Shown here: piece by piece, positions 42,621-51,052 of the stretch | Layout of the letters: every line of letters starts with the position of its first letter | Numbering within the stretch: the first letter of the stretch is position 1 | Assembly (NCBI RefSeq): GCF_900129215.1 | Contig: NZ_FQUQ01000005.1 | Coordinates: 248,001 to 312,000 of the forward strand | From: Pedobacter caeni | Lineage (GTDB): Bacteria; Bacteroidota; Bacteroidia; Sphingobacteriales; Sphingobacteriaceae | Direction: 5' to 3' | Length of the DNA stretch: 64,000 nucleotides | Made by a program: the position numbers and the translations under genes | The notes under the pieces: generated by a model | Databases searched by the model: none | The model's input: only the letters and a program-made list of their open reading frames with translations | Told to the model about the DNA's origin: nothing

Positions 42621-44939
42621 ATGCTAACAAACAATCTAGGCTACCCGCGTATAGGTAGTAACAGAGAGCTCAAAAAAGCCTGCGAGCAATTTTGGGCGGG
42701 TAAAAGTACCCTTCAAAACCTGGTACAGGTAGGGAAAAACATTCGCCAGCACAACTGGGAATTACAAAAAGAGAAAGGAATTGACCTGATTCCTTCCAAC
42801 GACTTTTCATTTTATGATCAGGTATTAGACCTGTCGCTAACCGTAGGGGCTATTCCTAAACGTTACCATGAGGTGATTCTGAACAAATCCAACACCGAAC
42901 TGGACCTTTATTTTGCCATGGCCAGAGGGTATCAGAAAGAAGGACTGGACATCACAGCCATGGAAATGACCAAATGGTTTGATACCAATTATCATTATAT
43001 CGTTCCTGAATTCACTAAGGACCAGCAATTCAAATTGTTCTCCACCAAATTACTGGACGAATACAATGAGAGCAAGAGACTGGGCATTAAAACTAAACCC
43101 GTACTGATCGGCCCGGTATCTTATCTTTTGTTGGGTAAAGAAAAAGAAGCTGGTTTTGAGCGGATTGATCTGATTAAAAACCTTTTGCCGGTATATATTG
43201 ACATTCTTAAAAAACTGGAAGAGCAACATGTGGAATGGGTACAATTCGATGAACCTTTTCTTTCCTTAGACCTGACCGATAAAGATAAAGCCGCATTTAA
43301 GTATGTATATGCAGAGATCAAAAAACAGTTCCCTAAACTTAAGACCTTACTGACCACTTATTTTGAAGCCTTAAAAGACAATACCGAACTGACCGTTTCT
43401 CTTCCTGTGCATGCCTTACATATTGACCTGGTTAGAAATCCGGAGCAATTGCAAACGGTATTGTCTGTGATCCCTGCCAACCTTGTTCTTTCCATAGGAG
43501 TGGTAGACGGTAGAAACATCTGGAAAAATGATTTCCGTGCTTCCCTGCAATTAATTGAAACTGCAAAAGATAAAGTTGGTGCAAACCGTTTGATCATTAG
43601 TCCATCCTGTTCTTTGATCCATTCGCCATGCGACCTGGATCTGGAAACCAATGAGGCTACTTTAACACCAGAGATCAAACAATGGTTGTCTTTTGCAAAG
43701 CAAAAAGTGGAAGAGATCGTAACCTTGAAGCAACTGGCGGAAAACAATCCTGATGCACAAGTCAGGCTGGAAAGCAATGATGAGGCCAATAACAACAGAA
43801 AAACATCGACTTTAATCCACAATCCAGCGGTAAAGCAAAGGGTTACCGGAATTGAAGAAAAAGATGAACAACGCCTGCACCCTTATTCGGTGAGGAGTGT
43901 TGCTCAGAAAGAAGCCTTAAAATTACCTTCATTCCCAACCACCACCATCGGTTCATTTCCGCAAACTGCAGAAGTGAGAAGCTGGAGGGCAAAATTCAAA
44001 AAAGGAGAGCTGAGCCAGGAAGAGTACGATGCGCTGATTGAAAAAGAAACCAAAGAAACGATCATCTTCCAGGAAGAAACAGGGATTGATGTATTGGTTC
44101 ATGGTGAGTTTGAACGCAACGACATGGTGGAATACTTTGGCGAACAGCTGGCAGGATTTACCTTCACCAAAAACGGCTGGGTGCAGAGTTATGGCAGCAG
44201 ATGCGTAAAACCACCAATTATTTATGGTGATGTTCACCGTCCGGCAGCAATGACGGTAAGGTGGTCTTCTTTTGCACAATCATTGAGCGAAAAATGGGTG
44301 AAAGGAATGTTGACCGGTCCGGTAACGATTTTACAATGGTCTTTTGTGCGTAATGACCAGCCACGCTCCGAAACCTGTACGCAGATTGCTTTGGCGATCA
44401 GAGATGAGGTCGTGGATCTGGAAGCTGCGGGAATAAAAATTATTCAGATCGATGAGCCGGCAATTCGCGAAGGTTTACCCCTCCGTAAGGCGGATTGGCA
44501 GAATTATTTGCATTGGGCAGTGCGTGCTTTCCGTATTTCTGCCAGTGGAGTTCAGGATGAAACACAAATTCATACCCATATGTGCTATTCTGAGTTTAAT
44601 GATATTATCCAGAACATTGCAGACATGGACGCGGATGTAATCACGATCGAATGTTCCCGTTCTCAAATGGAATTGTTAGACGCTTTTGCTGATTTTAAAT
44701 ATCCAAATGAAATAGGACCAGGTGTTTACGATATCCATTCTCCTCGTGTTCCGGCAAAAGAAGAGATGGTTTTTCTTCTTGAAAAAGCAAGATCTGTGAT
44801 CCCTTCAGCGCAGCTTTGGGTGAATCCGGATTGCGGTTTAAAGACCAGACATTGGGACGAAACAAAAAAAGCATTGACAGAAATGGTCGCTGCTGCAAAA
44901 GTACTGCGGGAATATGTCGAAGAAGCTGTAACTTTGTAA
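42621..44939 (+). CDS. metE: Cobalamin-independent methionine synthase
   Basis: Transfers a methyl group from 5-methyl-tetrahydropteroyl-polyglutamate to homocysteine to make methionine, without B12. The 772 residues match the full length. The N-terminal domain has LGYPRIGSNRELKKA. The C-terminal catalytic domain has FPTTTIGSFPQT and the zinc-ligand region THMCYSEFNDI. A further Cys lies near the end (NPDCGLKTRHW), and the motif IQIDEPAIREGLP is present. A cobalamin riboswitch precedes it and a terminator follows. Confidence 0.97.
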   Translation: MLTNNLGYPRIGSNRELKKACEQFWAGKSTLQNLVQVGKNIRQHNWELQKEKGIDLIPSNDFSFYDQVLDLSLTVGAIPKRYHEVILNKSNTELDLYFAMARGYQKEGLDITAMEMTKWFDTNYHYIVPEFTKDQQFKLFSTKLLDEYNESKRLGIKTKPVLIGPVSYLLLGKEKEAGFERIDLIKNLLPVYIDILKKLEEQHVEWVQFDEPFLSLDLTDKDKAAFKYVYAEIKKQFPKLKTLLTTYFEALKDNTELTVSLPVHALHIDLVRNPEQLQTVLSVIPANLVLSIGVVDGRNIWKNDFRASLQLIETAKDKVGANRLIISPSCSLIHSPCDLDLETNEATLTPEIKQWLSFAKQKVEEIVTLKQLAENNPDAQVRLESNDEANNNRKTSTLIHNPAVKQRVTGIEEKDEQRLHPYSVRSVAQKEALKLPSFPTTTIGSFPQTAEVRSWRAKFKKGELSQEEYDALIEKETKETIIFQEETGIDVLVHGEFERNDMVEYFGEQLAGFTFTKNGWVQSYGSRCVKPPIIYGDVHRPAAMTVRWSSFAQSLSEKWVKGMLTGPVTILQWSFVRNDQPRSETCTQIALAIRDEVVDLEAAGIKIIQIDEPAIREGLPLRKADWQNYLHWAVRAFRISASGVQDETQIHTHMCYSEFNDIIQNIADMDADVITIECSRSQMELLDAFADFKYPNEIGPGVYDIHSPRVPAKEEMVFLLEKARSVIPSAQLWVNPDCGLKTRHWDETKKALTEMVAAAKVLREYVEEAVTL

Positions 44940-44947
44940 AAAAAAAC

Positions 44948-44978
44948 AAACAGGCAAGTGGTATGCTTGCCTGTTTTA
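44948..44978 (+). terminator. Terminator after metE
   Basis: AAACAGGCAAG pairs with CTTGCCTGTTT around TGGTATG, with a short T-run. It lies in the gap between metE and the fabH start. Confidence 0.75.
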
Positions 44979-44996
44979 ATAGATACAGCACACAGA

Positions 44997-46001
44997 ATGA
45001 GAATACGTAAAAATGCGGTGATAACCGGAGTTGGTGGTTATGTTCCGGAAACGGTTTTGAGCAATAAGGACCTGGAAACAATGGTGGACACGAACGACGA
45101 ATGGATCGTTTCAAGAACCGGAATCAGGGAGAGAAGAATTGTAAATGATGCCAATGTGGCCACTTCTGACCTGGCTACCAGAGCCTTAATGAGATTGCTT
45201 GAAGATGGAAATGTACACCCTGACGAAATTGACTGTGTGATTGTATCCACCTCCACTCCAGACTATGTCATGGTTTCTACCGGAAGTATGGTTTGTGAAA
45301 AGGCAGGATTAAAAAATGCCTGGGGAATAGATACCAATGCGGCATGCAGCGGTTTCCTTTATGCGTTAACCCTTGGGGCAAGCATGATCGAAAGCGGACG
45401 TTGTAAACGTGTAGTCGTGATTGGTGCCGATAAAAACAGTTCGATCGTCAATTATAAAGACCGCAATACCTGCATTCTTTTTGGCGACGGTGCCGGAGCA
45501 GTTTTATTGGAGCAAACAGAAGAAGAAGTAGGATTAATAGATAGTTATTTCAGAACAGATGGCAGCGGAAAGGAAAACCTGATCGTGACTGCCGGAGGTT
45601 CCAAATATCCTGCATCACAGGAAACCCTGGATCAAAAACTACATTATGTTCGTCAGGATGGCCGCGTTGTATTTAAAGCAGCGATTCAGGGCATGACGGA
45701 TACTTGCAGAGAGATCTTAAGGGCCAACGATCTGGAGATTAAACAAATCAATTATCTGATTCCTCACCAGGCAAATTTAAGGATCATACAGGCCGTAGGG
45801 GAGCAATTGAGCCTCACCGAAGAGCAGGTAAAGGTCAACATCAGCAGGTATGGAAATACCACCGCAGCAACGATTCCATTGTGCTTATGGGATTTTAAAG
45901 ATGATTTCAAATACGGTGATAAACTTTTATTAACCGCTTTTGGAGCAGGATTCTCATGGGGTGCTACCTATTTGAAATGGGGCAAACTAAGAGGGAAATA
46001 G
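44997..46001 (+). CDS. fabH: 3-oxoacyl-ACP synthase III
   Basis: The KAS III enzyme that starts fatty acid synthesis by condensing acyl-CoA with malonyl-ACP (334 residues from the ATG at 44997). The catalytic triad appears as C117 in TNAACSGF, His in LIPHQANLRI and Asn in RYGNTTAATIP. I chose 44997 since an upstream ATG at 44958 lies inside the metE terminator. A thioesterase follows 33 bases later. The C-terminal GAGFSWGATYLKWG is typical of the family. Confidence 0.95.
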   Translation: MRIRKNAVITGVGGYVPETVLSNKDLETMVDTNDEWIVSRTGIRERRIVNDANVATSDLATRALMRLLEDGNVHPDEIDCVIVSTSTPDYVMVSTGSMVCEKAGLKNAWGIDTNAACSGFLYALTLGASMIESGRCKRVVVIGADKNSSIVNYKDRNTCILFGDGAGAVLLEQTEEEVGLIDSYFRTDGSGKENLIVTAGGSKYPASQETLDQKLHYVRQDGRVVFKAAIQGMTDTCREILRANDLEIKQINYLIPHQANLRIIQAVGEQLSLTEEQVKVNISRYGNTTAATIPLCLWDFKDDFKYGDKLLLTAFGAGFSWGATYLKWGKLRGK

Positions 46002-46034
46002 GATTTCCCGGAAATGAGTGTTAAAGAAAAGTAA

Positions 46035-46421
46035 ATGACAGTAGAAGATAAAATTAAAGCGTCGGAAACACGCATTTTTAAAGCCGTGTTTCCCAATACC
46101 ACTAACCATTACGATACCTTATTTGGCGGGACAGCCATGCACATGATGGACGAAGTTGCCTTTATTACGGCCACACGTTTCAGCAGACAGATCATGGTGA
46201 CCGTAAGCAGCGACAGGATTGATTTCAAAAAGCCTATTCCTGCCGGAACCATTGTAGAACTGATTGGTACTGTGAGCCATATCGGAAATACCAGTCTGAA
46301 AGTAAGGGTAGAAATTTACATTGAACAAATGTATTCTGAAGATCGTGAAAAGGCCGTTACCGGAGAGTTTTCTTTTGTGGCCATCGATGAACATAAGAAA
46401 CCTATTAAAATATTGAAATAA
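46035..46421 (+). CDS. Acyl-CoA thioesterase (hotdog fold)
   Basis: A cytoplasmic hotdog-fold enzyme of 128 residues that hydrolyses acyl-CoA. It has the family pattern TNHYDTLFGGTAMHMMDEVA, with the catalytic-Asp region, and DRIDFKKPIPAGTIVEL. It resembles YciA-type proteins. It lies 33 bases after fabH and may trim or recycle acyl-CoA primers, which is inference. A hairpin terminator follows. Confidence 0.88.
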   Translation: MTVEDKIKASETRIFKAVFPNTTNHYDTLFGGTAMHMMDEVAFITATRFSRQIMVTVSSDRIDFKKPIPAGTIVELIGTVSHIGNTSLKVRVEIYIEQMYSEDREKAVTGEFSFVAIDEHKKPIKILK

Positions 46422-46428
46422 TCAATTG

Positions 46429-46455
46429 AAAAGCAGGCCTGGCCTGCTTTTTTTA
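46429..46455 (+). terminator. Terminator after thioesterase gene
   Basis: AAGCAGG and CCTGCTT form a stem around CCTGG, followed by eight T. It separates the fabH operon from the next locus. Confidence 0.85.
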
Positions 46456-46488
46456 TGCTTTATCTGGTGATTCCCGGTAATTGTTCCT

Positions 46489-46496
46489 TATCTTTG
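46489..46496 (+). promoter_or_regulatory. -7 box almost touching the next ATG
   Basis: TATCTTTG is an exact TAnnTTTG box ending six bases before the ATG at 46502. If used, the mRNA would be leaderless or nearly so. Confidence 0.5.
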
Positions 46497-46501
46497 CGCC
46501 A

Positions 46502-46876
46502 ATGTTAATCAAACCAACAGCCATATTGCTTTTGTTCAGTTTACTCACCGTAAACTTCTCGAATGCTTTTGTGTTTGCAGGTTTTGAGATGAATGCAAAA
46601 TACATCGCTGCCGAGCTTTGTGAGAATAAGGATAAACCCCAGCTTCATTGTAACGGAAAGTGCTATTTAATGAAAAAATTAAAGCAGGCACAAGACAAAG
46701 AGCAGAAACAGGAAAGACAATCACAGAAAACACCCATCCAGGAGGCTATTGTAGTCAACACCCTGGAATTTAAACAATATCCATTCGGAGAAATTTATTT
46801 TCATGTTCCGGTTTCGACCGGAATGCCGCAGTCTGTTTTGAATGCGATTTTCCATCCTCCGCAAATAACCGCTTAA
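46502..46876 (+). CDS. Cys-motif membrane protein, copy 1
   Basis: A 124-residue protein with one N-terminal hydrophobic segment (about 2-22), then a short externally facing region. The start is the ATG at 46502, not 46481, which would lie upstream of the putative transcription start. The motif YIAAELCENKDKPQLHCNGK then CYL carries three Cys and one His, followed by a Lys/Glu/Gln-rich stretch and a C-terminal FHPPQ. A second copy at 48424 shares this motif. I do not recognise the family; metal binding is likely but inferred. Confidence 0.75.
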   Translation: MLIKPTAILLLFSLLTVNFSNAFVFAGFEMNAKYIAAELCENKDKPQLHCNGKCYLMKKLKQAQDKEQKQERQSQKTPIQEAIVVNTLEFKQYPFGEIYFHVPVSTGMPQSVLNAIFHPPQITA

Positions 46877-47057
46877 TCAAGCAATTGCGCATGCCTGTCC
46901 TTTTGGTTCAGGTAATGATTCGCGCACATTAACCTATTAGTTGATCAGAATTTTTCATGCAAAGCAGGGAAGGGCGCATTTATGATTTGCGCTGAACTGT
47001 CCGTTTTGTCATGTGGTCCTGATCGCTGATGATACACAAATATTTTTAAAAATTAAG

Positions 47058-47486
47058 ATGAACAAATTAGTTGGAATAGTGCTGATTGCCCTTGGGGCAG
47101 CGGCTTGCACTGCAGATTACAAAAAAGAACGGGATGAAGTCATGCAATTTCATGACCTGGTAATGGGAGATCAGACTGCAGTAGTGAACTACCAGATGAA
47201 ACTGGATACTTTATTGAAAGACCTGAAAGGGCTAAAAGCAAAATATCCGGAACTGGATACGGTCAAAGAAAAAGAAACCATGAAGGCTTTGCTGACCGAT
47301 CTGACCACTGCAGAAGACAGTATGAACGATTGGATGCATAAATTTGAGCCTGATGTAACGGGCAAATCAAATGAAGAATCTATCAAATACTTCAAGGAAG
47401 AGAAGGTGAAGATCAAGCGGGTCGACAGCCTTTATAAAAAAGAAATCAAAGCGTCCGGGGCCTACCTCAGTAAATTCAAAAAATAA
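47058..47486 (+). CDS. Helical lipoprotein upstream of SCO1
   Basis: A lipoprotein of 142 residues from the ATG at 47058 (lipobox ALGAAAC). The mature part is almost all helical, with heptad-like spacing (VVNYQMKLDTLLKDLKGLKA; ALLTDLTTAEDSMNDWMHKF) and a charged tail. It resembles Bacteroidota proteins sometimes called 'viral A-type inclusion protein', a weak label. Its stop overlaps the SCO1 ATG by one base, so translation is coupled. A role in copper delivery or complex assembly is inference from that coupling. Confidence 0.8.
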   Translation: MNKLVGIVLIALGAAACTADYKKERDEVMQFHDLVMGDQTAVVNYQMKLDTLLKDLKGLKAKYPELDTVKEKETMKALLTDLTTAEDSMNDWMHKFEPDVTGKSNEESIKYFKEEKVKIKRVDSLYKKEIKASGAYLSKFKK

Positions 47487-48121
47487 TGAGAGTAAACTAC
47501 TTAACCTGTCTTTTCTTATTGTTTCTTCTTAGCTGTAAAGAAGCACCAAAACGCCTCCCTTTTTTACAAATGGAACAGTCCGAGCGGGTCGTTGATGGTA
47601 AAACGGTAATAGATACCGTTTATAGAACGATTCCCGCATTTAAACTGTTAAATCAGGATAGTACAGTGGTCACAGATAAAGACTTCAATGGAGCGATCTA
47701 TGTGGCCGATTTCTTTTTTACCACCTGTCCAACCATTTGCCCGGTCATGCACCGCAACCTGCTAAAGGTCTATAAAAAATATGAGGGAAATCCGGAAGTA
47801 AAACTGGCTTCTCATACGATAGATGTGAAGTATGATGTTCCCTCAAGGATGAAAACCTACGCAGATAAGCTTGGAGTAAAAGGAACGCAGTGGGAATACC
47901 TTTGGGGCACCAAAGAAGAGATCTATGGCCTTGCAGCGCGTAATTATATTGTAGCTGCCAAGGAAGATAAAAATGTACCCGGTGGCTTTATGCACCAGGG
48001 ATACCTCATCCTGGTGGATAAAGAAAAACGAATCCGTGGTGCCTATGACGGTACTTTGGATAAAGAAGTGAAAAAACTAATGGAGGATATGGACATTCTA
48101 TTAAAAGAGTATAAGAAATGA
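47486..48121 (+). CDS. SCO1/SenC family copper chaperone (copy 2)
   Basis: A lipoprotein of 211 residues (lipid Cys17). It has the thioredoxin fold with copper-binding C81/C85 in TTCPTICPVMHRN and the His in ASHTIDVKYD. It is paralogous to the copy at 28887. Its start overlaps the preceding stop by one base and its end overlaps the YHS gene by four, so three genes are translated as a block. Known role of the family: copper delivery to cytochrome oxidase or redox maintenance. Confidence 0.93.
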   Translation: MRVNYLTCLFLLFLLSCKEAPKRLPFLQMEQSERVVDGKTVIDTVYRTIPAFKLLNQDSTVVTDKDFNGAIYVADFFFTTCPTICPVMHRNLLKVYKKYEGNPEVKLASHTIDVKYDVPSRMKTYADKLGVKGTQWEYLWGTKEEIYGLAARNYIVAAKEDKNVPGGFMHQGYLILVDKEKRIRGAYDGTLDKEVKKLMEDMDILLKEYKK

Positions 48122-48420
48122 GAAAACTAATGATTGTTGCAATGGCCTTGTTGTTCAGTACAACTGCCTTTAAATCTAATGGTAATCCTGTTAAATCTGT
48201 TGGTAATCTTGCTGAATCTGCCCGTAATTCTGCACTGTTTGCTGCTCAGCAAGTCCAGACGGATACCTTGAAAACTGATGCAAAAGACCCGGTATGCGGA
48301 ATGAAAGTAAAAAAGGGAGCTACCCTGACCCATACCCATGATAAAACCACTTATGGTTTTTGCAGTAAAAGCTGTAAAAAGAGCTTTGTGAGCAACCCGG
48401 ATAAATACCTTAAAAAATAA
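48118..48420 (+). CDS. YHS-domain metal-binding protein
   Basis: A 100-residue protein with a signal peptide (about 1-18) and a C-terminal YHS domain (about 58-100) with DPVCGMKVKKG and YGFCSKSCKKSF. YHS domains bind transition metals, often in copper or heavy-metal systems. Between signal peptide and YHS domain lies a sevenfold-residue repeat unit (KSNGNPV, KSVGNLA, ESARNSA), encoded by three 21-bp units. Its first codons overlap the SCO1 stop, and the next gene starts directly after its stop. Confidence 0.9.
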   Translation: MRKLMIVAMALLFSTTAFKSNGNPVKSVGNLAESARNSALFAAQQVQTDTLKTDAKDPVCGMKVKKGATLTHTHDKTTYGFCSKSCKKSFVSNPDKYLKK

Positions 48421-48423
48421 GTG

Positions 48424-48825
48424 ATGTTCAGGAGTTTAACCGCTGTAATTTTATTGATCAATATGCTGCTGGCACAATTCAGCAGTGTATTCATCTATGC
48501 GGGTTTTGAACTCAACCAGCAATATATTGCCAGTACGCTTTGCGAAAACAGGGACAAACCGGAAATGCATTGCAATGGTAAATGTTACCTGACAAAAAAA
48601 CTGAAACAGGCAGAAGAGAAAGAGAAAAGACAGGAAAGAGAAACACAGAAGAAAAGTACAAATGATACTTTTTTCCTGAGGTCAACGGCCCTTCTTGTCA
48701 TTCCTGACTATTTCATGAGGAAGGTCTTTTCCAGGGAAAGACCTTTTGACCTGCCGGAAAGTATTGCTGAAATTCTACACCCTCCTCCCGCAAATTTCAT
48801 TCATTCCCCATATTTAGCAGCCTGA
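48424..48825 (+). CDS. Cys-motif membrane protein, copy 2
   Basis: A paralog of the protein at 46502, with 133 residues. A GTG at 48421 directly after the YHS stop is an alternative start. One N-terminal helix is followed by the matching motif YIASTLCENRDKPEMHCNGK then CYL, a charged Lys/Glu/Gln stretch, and a C-terminal ILHPPP. The middle part has diverged (ALLVIPDYFMRKVF). Conservation of three Cys, one His and the final HPP between copies marks a family. It probably belongs to the copper locus. The fixed motif may hold a metal, which is inference. Confidence 0.75.
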   Translation: MFRSLTAVILLINMLLAQFSSVFIYAGFELNQQYIASTLCENRDKPEMHCNGKCYLTKKLKQAEEKEKRQERETQKKSTNDTFFLRSTALLVIPDYFMRKVFSRERPFDLPESIAEILHPPPANFIHSPYLAA

Positions 48826-49068
48826 TTTTCGATTTCATCAGTACCTAATTGTTTTCAACGGTATTTATGAGCTCATAAACTTAGTTCATTACTGTTTGTA
48901 AGCAGCATACTTATGATGGTTTCATCATTCTGACGTATTGAAAATGTATCCTGGATTTTAACCCCCGGGCTAACCGGCTGTGGAAACAATTGTCAATTTT
49001 TTTAAACCATATCCAGCTTCTTTCCCTTTTGGGATCAGGAGCGGTATGAACCAACAATTTCAATTAAA
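48826..49068. other. Gap with inverted copy of 46-bp element
   Basis: A 243-base gap before MbnP copy 1. It holds the inverted copy of the repeat described at 48884 and a short ATGATG-GTTT-CATCAT hairpin at about 48913-48928. No gene is supported. Confidence 0.6.
48884..48929 (-). repeat. 46-bp element, copy 1 (inverted)
   Basis: Read on minus, this stretch aligns without gaps to copy 2 at 50968 (about 36 of 46 matching, counted by eye), sharing CCATCAT, TTACAAAC and GTAATGAA. It lies ahead of the first MbnP-MbnH pair. Boundaries are approximate. Confidence 0.65.
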
Positions 49069-49869
49069 ATGAAGAAATTTTTAGCAATCATCACCTTATC
49101 TACACTTTTATTTACCTCATGCTCAAAAGATAAAGATCCAGTTAACGTAGTGGAGGCAGAGGGAAAAACGACCCTGACCTTTGATGCTGTTTTCGGAAAT
49201 CAGGATTTTGCCCTCAACAAGGACTTTACGGTTTCCGGTAAGACCTTTAATTTCAATAAATTCAGGTACTGGATCAGCAATGTGGTTTTGGTCAGCAGTA
49301 ACGGAACAGAATTTAAAGTCCCGGGATCGTATTATTTACTCGAGGAAACCGGAGTGATCAACCTCAAAGGAGTCAACAATGACCTGCCTACAACAGTTTA
49401 TCCGGCTACAAAAAGAGAGGATGTGGTGTTGAAAGACATTCCGGCCGGAGATTATAAAACCCTGAAATTTGCGGTAGGGGTAGACGCAAAATACAATGAT
49501 AACCTGAGTCTGCTATCCGGAGAATTGTCGCCCCTGAACGGAATGACCAATGTTTCCTGGATGTGGTTAACGAGTTATATTTTTACCTCTGTAACTGGTA
49601 AAGTATCCGAAGGGGCAAATGCTCAAACCTTAAAAATCGAGACTGGTCTCAATACAAATTATAAAACAGTGGCCCTTGATCTTCCTCAGACACTAACGGT
49701 TAGCGGGACAAAATCAAGTCGTATTGTGCTCAATGTGGATCTGGCAAAAGCACTGGACGGCCTGGATGTGATGGCTACTCCTGTAGTGGGTGCTTCACAA
49801 GGTACAGTCATGGCTGCTGTGGCGACAAATTATGCGACAAAAGTATTTACAGTTAAATCGCTGAACTAA
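49069..49869 (+). CDS. MbnP-family lipoprotein, copy 1 (no histidines)
   Basis: A lipoprotein of 266 residues (lipobox LLFTSC) of the MbnP family, whose characterised member binds copper after its partner MbnH converts a Trp to kynurenine. The frame FDAVFGNQDFALNK, FRYWISNVVLVSS, IPAGDYKTLKFAVGVD and SWMWLTSYIFTSVTGK matches. The Trp region is SWMWLTSYIF rather than the YWGWQNGYIF of copy 2. The entire protein contains no His, unlike copy 2, so an intact MbnP-type copper site is unlikely. It may bind something else or serve as a partner. Confidence 0.82.
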   Translation: MKKFLAIITLSTLLFTSCSKDKDPVNVVEAEGKTTLTFDAVFGNQDFALNKDFTVSGKTFNFNKFRYWISNVVLVSSNGTEFKVPGSYYLLEETGVINLKGVNNDLPTTVYPATKREDVVLKDIPAGDYKTLKFAVGVDAKYNDNLSLLSGELSPLNGMTNVSWMWLTSYIFTSVTGKVSEGANAQTLKIETGLNTNYKTVALDLPQTLTVSGTKSSRIVLNVDLAKALDGLDVMATPVVGASQGTVMAAVATNYATKVFTVKSLN

Positions 49870-49874
49870 GGCTC

Positions 49875-50957
49875 ATGTCCGGCAATTCTCCTTTTTTCCG
49901 TATTGCTGCTGGCTTTTTCTTTCTGTCAGCGCTGATTTCCTGTAAAAAGGAGGCGCTGCCGGAAGAACAGACCACATTGCTTCATGAACTTGAACTGGCC
50001 GTACCCCCGCATTTTCCACCTGTCCAAAAAGATCCCGATAACCCTTTAACTGAAGAAGGGGTTGAATTGGGGAGAATGCTTTTTTATGATGCCCGGTTAT
50101 CCGGAAATAACAGGATTTCCTGTGCCTCCTGTCACCATCAGGAGCTGGCTTTTTCTGATGGCATTGCACTTAGCAATAAAGGGGTTTCCGGAATGGTACT
50201 GCCTCGCCATGCACCGGTTTTGTTTAATCTGGCATGGGCAAAACAGGGCTTGTTTTGGGACGGTGGTGCTAAAAACCTGGAATCCCAGGCTTTCGGACCT
50301 TTGACAAGTGAAGACGAGATGCATCAGGATTTATATGAGCTGGAAAGGGAACTAAAGGCCATCCCGGATTATGTAAGCCGGTTTAAACGGGTCTTTAAGC
50401 AGGAAATCAGGTCGGCAGATGTGGTGAAAGCATTGTCGCAGTTCCAGCGGACCCTGATTTCAGGGGGGGCAGGCTATGATCAGTACATCCGGAAAGAAGC
50501 CGGGCTTTCTTCTGCAGAGTTGAATGGGATGAACCTGGTACTGGCAAAATGCAGTGCTTGTCATACAGGGCCATTGTTTACCGACCAGGGTTTCCATAAC
50601 AACGGACTTGACATGGTGTTCAGCGAAGAGAAGGAAGGCATATATCAGGGGCATTTCCGGGTGAGCTTTAACCCGGCAGACATGGGGAAGTTTAAAACAC
50701 CTTCCCTGCGGAATGTAATGCTGACTGCCCCATATATGCATGATGGACGGTTTAAAACAATTGAGGAAGTGTTGGAACATTACAATTCCGGGCTGAAGAC
50801 TTCTGCTACACTTGATCCCGGGCTTTACCAGAATCATGGAGCAGCGGGGATACCACTCAATGAAACGGAGAAAAAGGAGATCATCGCCTTTCTGGGAACC
50901 CTGAGTGACGAATCATTTATACATAATAAGAAAAAAGGAAATCCATTGACGCTTTAA
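49875..50957 (+). CDS. MbnH-like diheme peroxidase-family lipoprotein, copy 1
   Basis: A lipoprotein of 360 residues (lipobox LISC) with two heme motifs, CASCH in the first half and CSACH in the second, and the cytochrome c peroxidase/MauG fold. Other markers are LGRMLFYDARLSGNN, MLTAPYMHDGRFKT and HYNSGLKTSA. In the known pair MbnH oxidises a Trp of MbnP. It lies five bases after MbnP copy 1, supporting a pair. A plain peroxidase role is the alternative. The 46-bp element follows. Confidence 0.88.
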   Translation: MSGNSPFFRIAAGFFFLSALISCKKEALPEEQTTLLHELELAVPPHFPPVQKDPDNPLTEEGVELGRMLFYDARLSGNNRISCASCHHQELAFSDGIALSNKGVSGMVLPRHAPVLFNLAWAKQGLFWDGGAKNLESQAFGPLTSEDEMHQDLYELERELKAIPDYVSRFKRVFKQEIRSADVVKALSQFQRTLISGGAGYDQYIRKEAGLSSAELNGMNLVLAKCSACHTGPLFTDQGFHNNGLDMVFSEEKEGIYQGHFRVSFNPADMGKFKTPSLRNVMLTAPYMHDGRFKTIEEVLEHYNSGLKTSATLDPGLYQNHGAAGIPLNETEKKEIIAFLGTLSDESFIHNKKKGNPLTL

Positions 50958-50967
50958 AAACAACAAA

Positions 50968-51013
50968 TAATGAAGCCATCATCAGCATATCGTTTACAAA
51001 CCGTAATGAATGT
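50968..51013 (+). repeat. 46-bp element, copy 2
   Basis: A direct copy in the gap between the two MbnP-MbnH pairs. It aligns ungapped with copy 3 at 52996 (about 36 of 46 matching by eye), sharing TGAAGC, ATCATCAGC and TTACAAA. Confidence 0.65.
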
Positions 51014-51052
51014 TCAGGATGGCTTTATAACCACTAGAAACAATATAGAATA

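Noticed and set aside
44958..44996. Upstream ATG for fabH
   Set aside because: It lies within the metE terminator hairpin and adds residues without family match.
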